Shown piece after piece: positions 52,701 through 64,000 of a stretch of DNA of 64,000 bases. The stretch is from Symsagittifera roscoffensis. Lineage: Eukaryota > Xenacoelomorpha > Acoela > Convolutidae. The stretch spans positions 85,770,890 to 85,834,889 of the forward strand of contig NC_087062.1 in the NCBI RefSeq assembly GCF_963678635.1. Direction: 5' to 3'. The notes under the pieces are model-generated. The model was not told the DNA's origin and did not search any database. It worked only from the letters and a program-made list of their open reading frames with translations. Every line of letters starts with the position of its first letter. Within the stretch, counting starts at the first letter, position 1. The translations under genes and the position numbers were made by a program.

Positions 52701-55700
52701 CATAAAATTTAAAAGGCAGTCGGAACATTCAGGGCTTCTCCCTGATACGAGCAGTCTTGTTATTGTTTGCTACTCGTTTGTTCACGAAAATTTAATAATT
52801 CAGCCGCTCACAGTAAGTGTTTTTTGCAGTAAGTCTGCACAACAATGAAGACGTAAGCAATCCATCAACTAACTGAATTCCTTAAAGACTGTTTTGTCCA
52901 CGAGGGAAATGATCAACATACAAGCTGTTCATCTTTTACCGAGAACCGCTTTTATGTCCCTCTTTAATTATTACATGCAGTCTATGTGTTTGATTATTTT
53001 GGTCTGAAGATTCTTGCCTCACTCGGATGCACAGACAGGGATGGGCCTCGAACCACCGACCTTTCGACTGAGAGGTGGAGTGTAATGTCGTTGACATTAT
53101 CAATGTGGAACTTTCCATATCTGTAGTTGAACATATCTTATTATTGAATATATTTCGAAATTGAAACTTTCCTAAGTTCATGTTATGTAGTATATTTGCA
53201 GATGTATCTATTTACTGCATATTGAAGTAAATCACTTCGGCCGAGTCCACCCATAGATCGGGTGCTACTATTATAAAGATAAACTCTGTGTTTTCTAACA
53301 GTATTTTTTAAAGAGAAGAACAACGCAAGGCCTTACCGTAAAACTATCTGAAATGGACAAATTCGCATATACCCCATAGCTCCTTTTTATCACCTCAAGA
53401 AAGGATTTTAAAATTGATCTTTGACATTTATTAATCGAAAACAGTTGAATACATTGAACGTAATACGTCAAATCAAACTACAAACCATATCAGGGGACCG
53501 ATCGTTTAGCAGACCAATCTTTTAGCATAAAAAGTGAAAAAGGAGTCTTTTACCAGACCAACGTAATAAAGTGATGGATGATTGATTGGCGGATTCAAAA
53601 AGACGCTCAGTCTGGGGCCAAGCTTCCCCAATTCATACAATTAGCTCGCAATTTGTAAACAAAATTATCGGGGAGGGTTCTCATGCTTGAAGGACTGAAT
53701 GGTTGAAAAATTTCAACCAATCAAAACCGCTAAGCGTCTCTATTGGCTAAATGCCTTTCTCACAAAATCGAAGTCAATATTAACAGAAAATGTATTAAAT
53801 CAGTGGAAAATATTCAAAAATATTACAAATTGCGGGTTACAACCGCAATACTTTTGAGATACTCATCAAGATTAATGAGGTCAAAGACATTAGAATTTTT
53901 CAGTCTTGAAAACTCATCTGCTTATTATCTAATCGGTCAATATTAACACTAATGGCCTGAATTTATTTTCTTACTTTGAGGTTTTCGCGATTTACTTTGA
54001 TATTTTGAATACTGATTGGCTCAAAGTAAGCTAAAATTAATTTCAAGCATTCGGTCCTTCAAGCACGAGGGACGCCACCAAAATTATCCACTTCAAAAAC
54101 ACAACAGTCTAAATTAGCGGCAAAACAAAGGTTTAAGCGCACAATAACACTCGTAATGAATTGAAGCGCAGCGGAGCAAGCGGTCGCTAATCGCCAATTC
54201 CGCGTTTGAAGTTAGTTATCACACTTTATAAGTGTTCTGAGTCTGCTAAAAAACCGGTCTGCTAAAATCCCTAGCACCACCATATCAATATTGTCACTGG
54301 TTTAACTGCATTAGCGGTAGGGTGGGAAATAGCTCAGGAGATTCTGAAAAGGATTTGAGGGGCGTACCAAATCCTCTTAATAGGATTTGGAACGCCACTA
54401 GATACATCGAACCTGTCTCCTGTCAAGACAGACATAGTCATCTCGGTGCTTTGAATTTATATATCAATATGTTTTGGAATAAATCCAAATTTATTCTGGT
54501 AAACTATCTTGGGACAAATTGTTTTACTTGCAGGTGCGATAAGTTATCTACAGCACTCTTGTAATGTTGATTGGTTTCCTACTGTTGCATATTCCGCTTT
54601 TTTTTAAAGAACAGGAACATGGATGAGTTAACTTACAAGTAATCAATGTATTTAGACAAGTGACTTGCAGCTTAACTGGTGTCATAAGTTCTCAAGTATG
54701 CGACGCTGGGCAGACCTTCATTGCTGATAATGATCCCACCTGCTACGACCCTGGATCCGCAGCAGCACTGGCTCAATGCGATGCAACTGTTATGTGTGGA
54801 CTAGATGGTATAACTGTGCATGTTGGTGACGATGCTGTCTTCGGTCAGACATCTGGCGCCCTTCAATTTGGAGACAATACTAATCCCTCGGCGCCAGCTG
54901 CTTCCCAGTGCCAGATATCTCACTCCAGCTCAAGTTACACTGGAACTCTTTTTTTCGACATCAGCAGGTCAGTGCGATTTTACAGCTAAGGAATTTCCTT
55001 GTGTTTTCCATCACAAAAAAGAGCATTTTTGAATCATTTTTTAAATGTATGATCTCATTCTTGATTTATGAGAGAATTGACTTTTTCAAGTGAAATGGTT
55101 GACTCACCAGTTATAATACGCTGAAAATATTTATAAATGAGGCTATTACACGTTTTAAATCAAAAGACAATCAGTTCTTACTCTAAACCAAGATATTTTT
55201 CAGCGCTGATGATTTCCCCAGTTTAATTTTTATCTGCAGTACAAAAAATTTTGGCCAATTTTGTTGAAATTCCGATGGAATCTTGTAGGGTTGTAATATG
55301 ATGCCATATTTGCTCTACTATTGGCGCTTTCTTTAAGGTACCTAACTTTCAGAAATTGAAATTTATTTGCAGTTTGTTGAAACTCGTTTTGTTGATTTAA
55401 ACGTTTTTGTTGATTTAAAATCGGGCGGAAACACCCATGCTGCGTCATAGTTTCTTTGCCTTTTGTAAAATGGTTGAAACAATAACTTCCATTCGTAATT
55501 TTGTTTCCAGACATTGACTTAATACTAAAAATGAACTAGACTGCCCGTATCAGGGCGAATCCCTGAATGTTCCGACTGCCTTTTAACATCTAAGATCCGT
55601 AGTATTCGGTTTAAAAAAATTGTCAAGGTTTCAAAGAAATGAAAAAAAATCAAAATTGTGCTTTTTTAGTTTTTTTAGCTATGTCAAGAATAGAGGCTAT

Positions 55701-57435
55701 GTATTTTTTTTAGCTATGGAAAGAAGAAAATGATATATTTCGCATTAGTCAAAGTAAAAAATAGATTAAATAGCATCCCTTAACTCAATTGGAGCATTTT
55801 CTAAGCCGGATTATTAAATCGCAGCTTGTTAATGGCACAAAAAAAGCCCGCGCCCTAATTGTCCCAAAGTGGCAATACTTAAACCCCATAACTTCACGAA
55901 AAACGATCACAGGTGAAATATCTTAAATTTGACCTCAAGATAACAATACCTTTCGGAAGTCGGAGGAAAAAAAGCATCCCGAGCACAAATACTTCATGAG
56001 TTTCTTCGAAAGTCGCAACAATGATCATTGATCATTCATCTTGATATAAACTATCAAAAAATGAGATTGTTTCCACGCAAATCATGGTACAAACCAATGA
56101 ATGTTACATGAGATTGAATCATATTTTTTCTGTCGTGACTTGAGCTGTTGTGAAAAATTGTCGTCAAGTTTATTGGGCGCAGTGAAAAGGGGTCTGAAAA
56201 CAAGCTTTTTAGCGGTTTAAAATTATGTTTGCCTTCTTTAACATTCCATATGCGTTCAAGGTTTAATTATATCAGTTGCCTCTGTTTTTCTTAAAACCCG
56301 TACGCAATATCATGCCAAGTAGACTGGCTGCATAATATTATGAAAACAACGAGGCCTTTTTTATAAATTGACCACTCAATTGATACGTTTATTTTGTCAC
56401 TTTAGCAATGGCCCCAATACTGATATTTGTGGTATTCCTGCGCCAACTGTGGGATCGGACACCGCTGGGGATGGATATTACATCCAGTACGAATTCCAGG
56501 TCATGCGATGGATTGGACGAGGAAGTGAAGTATTTGTTAACGAAAATACGGAAAGAGTAGAGGACTATGACTCCAGTACCGGAGTTGTGATCACCCGGGA
56601 GAAGTGTTTCATGTTGACGGTGCAGTGCAACTACAACCCAGACGGAACTGTATCGGCTTCCTACCAGCCGAGCACACCCAATGCCCTGGACGAACATGAT
56701 GAGAACAGACTGGAGTTTGAGATGTTGCCGATCAATTGTGCCACTGGAGCAGAGATTAACCCCGTGGTTGTGTTTGTTGGTGTCGAAGTTTGCTTCGTGA
56801 ACAAGATCACAACCGTTTGGCACGAGAACATCCGAATCAGCAGCACCCGATGCTGGGCTACACCCTCTTCTTCTCCAAATGACGCTGATTTTTACAGACT
56901 AACGGACCACGCAACTGTGCATGAAACTACTTTTGATTGGCTGTGTAATGGGGATGCTGGCAACCATGGTTCAACAAGTGGTTTTACGAACGCCGCATAC
57001 GAGGAGGCTTTCAAATTCACTTCGTTCCGATTCCAATCAGAGACCAAAACGCAGATGCAGGATGTCGCCACATACTCACAAACCATCTATGTGCACTGCG
57101 AGGTGAACGCCTGTGATATTGGTGACATAACTTCCACCGATTGTGTTCCTCACTGCGGCGGAGCTGGAATCTCGAGGTCTAGGAGGGACACTAACCGACG
57201 TATCAACCCAATGTTGCCCAAACTGACCAAGACTCGAACTCTGAGTACTGCCATCATCATGCCTCCCGATGACAGAAGGTACTTGGAGACTCCCTCGTAC
57301 AACCTGCTCTCGGACACTCTCAGTCTCGGCCTGTTCGCTGTCGGCTGTGTGTTCGGAGTGGTCGCCCTCGGAATGTTCTTCGTGATGCGTCGCCAGAACC
57401 AGCAACTCAAGTACCGAATCCTCAACGGCGAGTAA
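49709..57435 (+). CDS. Five-exon gene for a secreted/type I membrane ZP-domain-like protein
   Basis: Exons: 49709-49711 (the ATG alone, then GTAAGT), 50152-50227, 51414-51516, 54656-54967 and 56406-57435. All introns are GT-AG, every join keeps phase, and the sum of 1524 nt gives 507 residues plus TAA. Residues 1-23 are a signal peptide (NLALSLVVLALCCFTGWCGA). From about residue 63 a Cys-rich extracellular region begins (VTCSLTGVI, VCDAGQTF, CQISHSSSSYTGTLFFDIS, CFMLTVQCNYN). Its layout fits a ZP-type polymerisation domain, with paired Cys and a conserved IxYxF-like YIQYEFQV. RSRRD at 422-426 is a furin-type cleavage site before the membrane, as in ZP proteins. A membrane span lies at about 470-492 with a 15-residue cytoplasmic tail. 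Such proteins form apical or egg-coat matrices. The partners of this one are unknown. Confidence 0.85.
51566..52760. mobile_element. Fold-back DNA element in intron 3 of the ZP-like gene
   Basis: About 1.2 kb. The left end AACAAGACTGCTCGTATCAG is matched in inverse at the right end (about 52741-52760). Similarity continues inwards through GAAGCCCTGAATG and CCGACTGCC, and then through long inner arms that share a CCAATTTGGAACGATTT word, a TAATTGTCC word, TTTAAACCCCCATAA and AAAATGATCACA. The two arms are each about 400 bp or more. No transposase ORF is inside. Fragments of the same family occur at about 55537-55960, 58085-58150 and 59050-59730. Confidence 0.8.
53011..53098 (-). repeat. tRNA-derived SINE head S3, copy 2
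   Basis: Reverse-strand relative of 7388-7480: CCTCTCAGTCGAAAGGTC followed by GGTGGTTCGAGGCCC (box B). It lies in intron 3 of the ZP-like gene. Confidence 0.6.
53178..53355 (+). repeat. Interspersed repeat R3, copy 2
   Basis: Second copy of the repeat at 40266-40450, about four-fifths identical by eye, in intron 3 of the ZP-like gene. Confidence 0.7.
53493..54279. mobile_element. hAT-like MITE in intron 3 of the ZP-like gene
   Basis: About 787 bp between two copies of an 8-bp word, CCATATCA (53485-53492 and 54280-54287). The ends are imperfect inverted repeats: TTTAGCAGACC-(A)-TCTTTTAGCA on the left and TGCTAAAAAACCGGTCTGCTAAA on the right. A second inner inverted pair includes CTTGAAGGACTGAATG against CATTCGGTCCTTCAAG (about 53689 and 54047). 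An 8-bp duplication is the hallmark of hAT insertions. No transposase. Confidence 0.65.
55537..55960 (+). mobile_element. Partial copy of the fold-back element, intron 4 of the ZP-like gene
   Basis: Begins TAGACTGCCCGTATCAGGGC and CCCTGAATGTTCCGACTGCC like the left end at 51566. It later has CTAATTGTCCCAAAGTGG, TTAAACCCCATAACTTCACG and AAACGATCACAGGTGAAATATC as in the inner arm. The right half was not found. Confidence 0.7.
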
Positions 57436-58084
57436 ACATGTGTCTGGAGTGTAGAATGCATCACCGTTTGCTTCTGTGTATATAGCTGTTTTCTAAATCA
57501 TGAAAAAAAGGACTTCATTTTATAGAATATACAAAATTATACTTGAATGGACTATATTAATTTTAAAGGATAATGCATGCAGAGAACTTACTCATTTATA
57601 CAAAGCTGAGTTTTTCCCGTCCTGTCATATAATTGCTGCTTATGATTTTTCCTTTTATGGTATATAGTAGACGAAGGGAAAAGCTACGCTTAAAATTTTT
57701 GTAAAGTGGAAAATCAATATTTTTAGTCGGATGTACATTGTGTAAAGAGTAATTCAATTCTAAGCGCCTATGTTTCTTAATACGCATACAAGTTGTCGCT
57801 GACTTTCTCGACAGGTTTTGTCAAGTTGAGCTCAGGGGCGCATCCAATCTTGTTTTTTTTCTAGTGTTTTTTTTACTGTTGAAATGTATGCACATTTTTC
57901 TCAGAAGATTTTTGTTGATATCGAAGCAATAGTTTTTGAGCAAAGTTTGCGGGCCGTTTTTGTTATACAAAGTTACCAAATTGTGAATTGAGCAAGCAAC
58001 CCTTTTTAATGAAAATTTAGATTCCTTTTCGCTATAATTAGTTTCAACCAATTAAATTTGAGCTTTATAATCAATTTTTTTTTC

Positions 58085-58150
58085 AAGAACTAAATATCTC
58101 GTCTATTGGGGGCGTTCGGGATGTTCTCCTTGATACGAGTAGACCTGTTG
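58085..58150 (-). mobile_element. Fragment of fold-back element (one end)
   Basis: Read on the minus strand: CTACTCGTATCAAGGAGAA then a degraded CCGAACG, matching the element terminus at 51566 with about three-quarters identity by eye. Confidence 0.45.
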
Positions 58151-59049
58151 ATTTTCATGCATCGTCTGATGATAAATAATTGAACTCCTTTTTTTGAAGG
58201 CGTTTAATTTAAATTATGCGTACCATAATGTATTACGTGTACTCGCTGTCATAGACTTCTATATTTGCTCATTTTGCTTTTACTTTGTCTTCAACTTTCA
58301 CGCTTGCTCTCTGATTATACCAATTTGGTCCAATTTTTTGAAACGCCTTCTTAGTAACAAGCTAGTTTTAACAAACCACCTTTTAAATTGATTTACGTTT
58401 TACCATAGATGCTTTATTCAAAGCGTTTGTTTTGCGTTGGTTGATGAAAAGTTCTATGATGGTACATTTTTCTTACCTAACAACAATTTTTCAACGTTTA
58501 ACGAGCCAAAAAGATTAATGTGTTGGTTGCACTTTCATTCTACTGTTTTTTGTTTATTAGACTGAGCTTTAATTGGCAGTAAGTCACTAAACTCAACATC
58601 TGGCTTTTGTGGGCTGTTGACAAAATTAGAAAAATACGAATGCCTGAAAACGTGCTTTGTACAGTGATTGTGGCAGTTGATAAAAATGGCGTTCTGGTGT
58701 CTGAATTTATGCAGCTAGTTAGCGCATGAAACGTACACGCAGTCATGGTATTAAAAAGCAGGCGATCTAATACATTTCCGGGCTACTTGAAAATTCGGAT
58801 CAAGTTAAAATCCACTTCTGAGGATAAAGTTCTTTCATTCTTTTTCTAAAATATATTTCAAATTCAGGCCAGGCTGCTCGTATCAAGTTAAATTCATGAT
58901 TATTTAGACTTCCCCCTAAAGTTTAGGTAATATATCTGATTAAATCTTTTTAAAATCTTCAGAATTTTTTCAGATATTTTTATAGAAATCTTTACAGTCG
59001 ATGCTCGTAAAGTACACAATGATTTACATAGCCTCTTGAAATGTAATAA

Positions 59050-59730
59050 AAATACTTCTCGTATAGACACCAAGCCCTGAATGTTCCGACTGCCTCTTAC
59101 ATTGATCAAAATCGTTTTGATTGAAAAAGCCCCTAAAAGTTTAAAAATCTAATATGCCGCTTAGTCTTTTATAGGACTAAATAAATCAATCGTGTATTAA
59201 TTATCCCATTTTTAATTCTAGTCCTCTATGTACTCACAAAATCGAACCAATACAATTTTGCAAAAATTTATCATACGTGAAATAATTTTTTTAATTTGAG
59301 CCCAGGGAATCAATACCTTTCAGACTGTATTGAAGATATCCGTTAAAAATTGCTAGTTGAAAAGTCGAAATTCAATAAAAAAAAAACAACTCGAGCAGAA
59401 ATAATTCATCACTTTTTTCGGAAAAATAATGCCAAATAGCTCGCCTGTTTTTTTGGAATAATTTATGAGCCGGATTGATTTGTCGCTTGAACTTAAATAG
59501 AACGAAACATATCGCGCGTTAATTGTCCCGAATTGGCAATTTTCAAACTCCCGTAACTTCACAAAAAACGATCTCAGGTAAATTAATCTTGTTAAAATTT
59601 GAGCTCAATGCGTCAATGCATTTGAGATGGTTTAAAAAAAATAAGTTCAAAACTGGCTTAAAAGTACGGAAATTGTGCGAAGAAAACATAACCACATCCA
59701 TAGATTTACGAAAATCAATCACAGGTATAT
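59050..59730 (+). mobile_element. Degraded copy of the fold-back element
   Basis: Starts with CTTCTCGTATAGACACCAAG and CCCTGAATGTTCCGACTGCC. It then contains CGCGCGTTAATTGTCCCG, CAAACTCCCGTAACTTCAC and AAAACGATCTCAGG from the inner arm. No right terminus was recognised. Confidence 0.6.
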
Positions 59731-59854
59731 TTTTTCACAAAACTTTGAAAGCAATACGTTAGTAACATTCAGAAAATATCCAAATTTATGTTCAAATGTT
59801 GCTAATTGCGCTTGCAATTAGTAAACATAATAAAATTGGAAAAAAGGCTCGTTT

Positions 59855-60012
59855 TTTAGGGTAACAACTTGCTTAACAAAATCGCTTGATAGCTTGTTTT
59901 ATAAAAATTTCAAGTTTGTTGGCTTCTCCGAAACGCTTGGCTTAGAGGTAACAAACAAGCCCAGCAAAAAAAGGTCCTAGATTCGAATCCTGTCAGGACT
60001 GTCTTTTTTTAT
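59855..60012 (+). repeat. SINE-like repeat S4, copy 2
   Basis: Second copy of 35618-35765. GCTTGGCTTAGAGGTAAC is box-A-like and AGATTCGAATCCTG is a good box B, followed by TCAGGACTG and a T run. Confidence 0.6.
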
Positions 60013-63000
60013 GAAAACTTTCCGTTTCAATGAATTGTCGAGCTTCCGTTTATGTGATTTTTCCGACCAGGTTCATGTGATTTTTCCGAAAATGGATAGG
60101 AGTTATGTATTCGGTGTGTTTTAGTTTTTCTATCTGCAAACAAATTTTGCAATTTCATTTCGAATTTGTTTTAACAATTGCTTTCTTGTCTTATTTCTAC
60201 AAAACTGTTTTCTAACTCGCCTATTTTACTAAGACTTGAATATGCATAAGTTTCCTTAATTTGTCAGTTTTTTTCATCACAATACCCAGAATAGACTATT
60301 TTAAGACTATGGTCGGAAGATTCTGTGCTATGTGCGTCTTCTTATTTAACACATCGTTGAAGTTTCTTGTATTGTAAGCTATTTTCATTAAAAGTCCAAG
60401 TGTTCGTATTCCGACTATTTGAAAAATGGAGAGGAACTTTGTATTCGTATGTGTTTTAGTTTCTTTTTTTTTGTTTTCTCCGCAAAATCAGTTACCACAA
60501 ACAATTATTGGATTGGGTGGAGTGATAAATCATATTAAAGTCCTTTGGGCATGATTCGAATGACTTTATGAAATGTTCAAACAGATCTCGCATTGTCGAG
60601 AAAAACTGGCTAAATGTTTTGACTCGAATAAAGAGACGATAAGGCTTAAAATTTAGACTTAAAAACCAATCTTATTTTTCTAATTTTAGAACCTTCATTT
60701 GGCTTTTTGGTGAGAAAAGTTTTCGAAAAAGTTTTGTGCACAAAATTTGATTTTTTTTTGTTTGTTTTTCTTTTTTTGAAGGCAACTGCTGACGCTGATG
60801 CCCAATTTACTAACTTTCTGTATAGATTTTGTGTATAGTTTTCTCGACACACCACTTACAAGAAACGACACTAATTTGATAAAATTTTCGTAGAAGTTTT
60901 TTTTTGAATATGAAAATTTTGTGCTACTTACACAGCAACTGGCTGTTCTTGTTCTTTTAATGTGTAATTTTACAATTGTTTTTTTTTGTTTATTTTTTCG
61001 TTGAAAAGTTTAATTGTTGTAAATGATGGTTTTGGCTCATGTTTTTTCTTGATTTTGCGTCATTTGAAGGAAAAACTATTTTTACCCCTCCTGCGGTAAT
61101 ACAAAAGATTAAAAGTATTTAAAATAAACCCAGAACTTTTATACTTTATGAGACCAACTTTTATTTTCGGCTCAAATGTTCTCGGCTTTTTTACCTTCCA
61201 ATAATGGTTCCTCAAAGCTTTCTTTTTTGTCTGCTAGCTTGCAAAGCTATGTTTTGTGGCATTGCAAGTCGTGCCTAGCTGTCGAAGTAATATTGAAGGA
61301 AAAAGTCACTGAATAATATAAACGACCGGTAAACGACATGTAAGTTTGAGCTCAAAACGTCAATATAAAATTTTCCGGCCAAACATTTTTGCATCATTAA
61401 AATTCTTGGCGAGTTTTGTCTTCGTCATTTTTACCTTATTTCAACCCACTTTGAGATCAACTTAAGTTTTGCACATCTCTGCCGTTTTTGTATTTGGCCA
61501 ATAGAAATATTAAGTACCTAGAAATGTTTACTTTCTTTCAGATTTTTCTCGCTTTTTTTTTTACAAATTTTAAATTACTGAAATCTGATGGGCGGATTTT
61601 CATTTTCGCGCATTCGGTCCTTCGCGTATGAGGGATTCCACCACAAATGTCGCCACAGAGTGAAATAGAATTTCATGATGCCCGTATTTGTTATCTACGC
61701 CTGCTAAGCTGACCATTTCACGATGGTATGTAAGAAAAAGGGTGTTTATGTAGCCGTTATTCTGATTGGAATACCGCAATCTTTTGAAGGCTTACTCTTC
61801 AAAGCTTGATTTTGTTTTCCTTTGAAAAATTTGGATTTCTTTTCTTTTCGCCTTCGCCTGTATGTAAACTTGTGTTTGTCTAAAAACTATTTATTGGTAG
61901 TGATTGTTTTTTTTGTTTTTTTTTCAACCATGTAAGAAAGTTCAGTATAGTTCTTTCTAATTGGCAATTGTACTGTTTTGAAATTAATCCCCAAAAATTT
62001 TTTGATGATATGAGTAAACTTTTTAGATAACTTGTTAATGAAAGAGGTGAAAACACTTATTTTAGTCGTGTAATTTTTTTTCGAAACAAAGTCTTAAATT
62101 TTGAAATGGATCAGATTTATTTTTTTTGCGATTTGACGTATGATTTTTTCAAATGAATTTTGTTAAAGGAAAATTACACTTTTCAATAATAAAACGGGAA
62201 GTGGAAATGGCGCAAAAAATCGCGAGTGACTTTTAGTTTTGAAAGTGGAAATTAATTCTGAGATTTCCCCGCGGAGGAAAAAAATTAACCTCATGACCCA
62301 GTTTTTTAAATTGACTTAATTTGTCGTAAAAATCTTTCCTAACAGATCCCCAAATTTTCTTTTGCTTTATTGTGATGTTTTTTTTCCAGAAAAATTGAAA
62401 GTTGAGATATCTGTTAACAAAATTAATCCTTGTCTTGTTCAGTTTACTTTCTTGCATTTACTCTTTTCCAACTTAGTACGCTTGCGATTAGCAAGCGTTA
62501 TCAAACTGGAATATAGATTTTTTTAAATAACTTGTTTTCAACAGAATCACTTGTTTATATAAATGATTATCTGTGTATATATATATACTTAATTTATGAT
62601 TTTCTTTCTGGAATATTTTGTATGAGAAATGTTATCATGGGAAAAAAACAGACCTCGAAAAAACTGTCGGCCATTTTTTTGTCTGCTTATCTGTTGTCAG
62701 CTTAGTTGTCAAGTAGTTTAAAACGGCCGAACTTTGCTTTGTCTAATTGGTATCACAAATATTGGGCAAACTGTCCAGCCCTCCTGGGGCAAAAGTTGAT
62801 TTTCCCAAAAAAATCAACATAGCCCATCAATGGTGAAACTTATGACTCGCCGCTAGTTGAAGCGCATAGGGCATTGAGACCCAATTCAAAATATAGATCC
62901 TGTATGAGCGCAAGGTTCACAACAAATTTTTGTTACAGGCGCGTTCTTTGATCCGTTCTCTAAATGGAAGCTAGTCCCGATTCCTGAATTTTCTGCCAGC

Positions 63001-64000
63001 TGAAATACATTCAAAGAAGCGTTTTCAAAATCCACAACAATCTGCAATGGCTCCGAACTTAAAATCTTTTCTTTCTCTTGTCAAATTTTGCGAATATATT
63101 GCTCCTGGCTCTGGTTTTGTGCTAAAACGTAGACTAATGGTACTGCTTGATTATTCACTATCGCTTGATTGGTAAAAATTTGTTGGAGTAGCGATGGGCA
63201 TGCTTTGAATATTCCGGTTCCCCCCTTTTTAACTCTAAACAACTTAACACCCTACAATTTCACTCCCTACTTTTTGTTGCCTTAGCAATATAACATCGCT
63301 ACATTTTAAAACAATTTCTATGACTTAACACCGTTTTAATCCAAACGAAAAGAAAACTTACTTCAAAGGGGATTTCGGTAACCATCAAAGAATTAAACGA
63401 GAGAAATTTTTGCCATTTAAAGCCAGACAAATTTGCGCTACTTAATTCGCGTAAGTTTTGAATAGAAATGACCTTGCAAATGATTTCCATGTGCGTGCCA
63501 TATGTTGTTAGATTCTAGTATTTTAATATTTCCAGGTTCTCGTCCGTTCCAAAAAAATCAGATAACGGTATTTTGTCGTACGAAGTTGAATCGTTTAACA
63601 GGTTGCTTCCCCCATCGGGTGAGGAACAGTTCATGCCAAATCGCTATATATTTTTAGTCTTGTGAGTTGGTCCAAAAGTTTTCTTGAGCGTTTTTTTATT
63701 TTTAATGATGATTCACAACGGTCTCCCTGTCAATGTTCCTGTTTTTTCATTGTAAAGATACCAAAGTGGCTCCAAACGTGACTCAGTTTTTTATTGGCTT
63801 GTTATATGCTAAAAGCATCAGGTGGTGTGAACAAATTGATGGGAGAAATTTGACGGGAATAGTTTTTATTCTCCCAGATTAAACTTCGAGTTTAAAAGGT
63901 AGCTACCTCGAACCAATCAACTTCCAGTTTTCTTTTCTCGAGGTCATTTACTTCCCCCGGAAGAAACGCGCGCACAGCTGTCTTCCTTTTAATTTTATCG

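Larger units (their letters stand above)
57436..64000. other. Repeat-rich intergenic DNA downstream of the ZP-like gene
   Basis: No gene supported: ORFs are short and have repetitive or T-run composition. Contains fold-back fragments, SINE-like repeat S4 and a piece near 61600-61640 that matches the inner arm of the hAT-like MITE (CGCATTCGGTCCTTCGCG). No AATAAA was noticed close behind the ZP-like stop codon. Confidence 0.5.

Noticed and set aside
1..64000. CRISPR array or bacterial operon
   Set aside because: No regular spacer-repeat structure, and the introns, SINEs, LINE and LTR element show eukaryotic nuclear DNA.

Overview
The window reads as nuclear DNA of an invertebrate animal. Genes are sparse and GT-AG introns interrupt two or three of them. 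The intergenic DNA is AT-rich with long T runs and is full of old interspersed repeats. The two recognisable host genes (a UBXN11-like SEP/UBX protein and a type I membrane protein with a ZP-type domain) are metazoan in character. I cannot name the phylum from sequence alone.

Layout. 1-6016: T-rich intergenic DNA with several decayed repeats. 6017-7897 (-): a three-exon gene for a 334-residue basic, unrecognised protein. 8138-9285: a perfect-looking 573-bp tandem duplication directly upstream of an intronless UBXN11-like gene (9426-11084, +). 11.8-13.0 kb: repeats. 13744-15088 (-): several coding-like exons of an unrecognised gene. 16215-35116: one complete LTR retrotransposon of about 18.9 kb on the minus strand. 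35.1-40.6 kb: intergenic DNA with an old tandem array of about 170-bp period and a small TIR element. 40665-44440 (-): an intact-looking 3.8-kb LINE bounded by a perfect 14-bp target-site duplication, with a second copy of the TIR element beside it. 46.6-47.3 kb (-): a block of fragmentary coding-like sequence. 49709-57435 (+): the five-exon ZP-like gene, whose introns carry a fold-back element and a hAT-like MITE. 57.4-64.0 kb: repeat-rich intergenic DNA.

The most unusual object is the LTR element. Its two 410-bp LTRs differ at only three positions that I can see, start TG and end CA, and are flanked by a 4-bp AAAT duplication, so the insertion is young. It is a Ty3/gypsy-type element by its protease-RT-RNase H-integrase order, but it is several times the usual length. 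In its own 5'-3' direction it carries a repeat-rich leader, two overlapping small ORFs ahead of gag, a gag frame with no early ATG, pol in the same frame as gag after a single TAA, then two tiny membrane-protein ORFs, a Pro/Ser/Thr-rich ORF, a signal-peptide glycoprotein ORF, a second glycoprotein-like membrane ORF and a 601-codon ORF of unknown function. Several neighbouring ORFs meet by 4-nt ATGA or other short overlaps, which suggests a polycistronic, coupled or recoded expression scheme. Some of the breaks (a TGA in the integrase C-terminal module, a frame change inside the glycoprotein region) may instead be decay of this copy.

The LINE gives two further points of interest. Its apparent start codon lies inside the target-site duplication, not in the element. 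Its N-terminus also carries a hydrophobic-NPGP motif like a degenerate 2A peptide.
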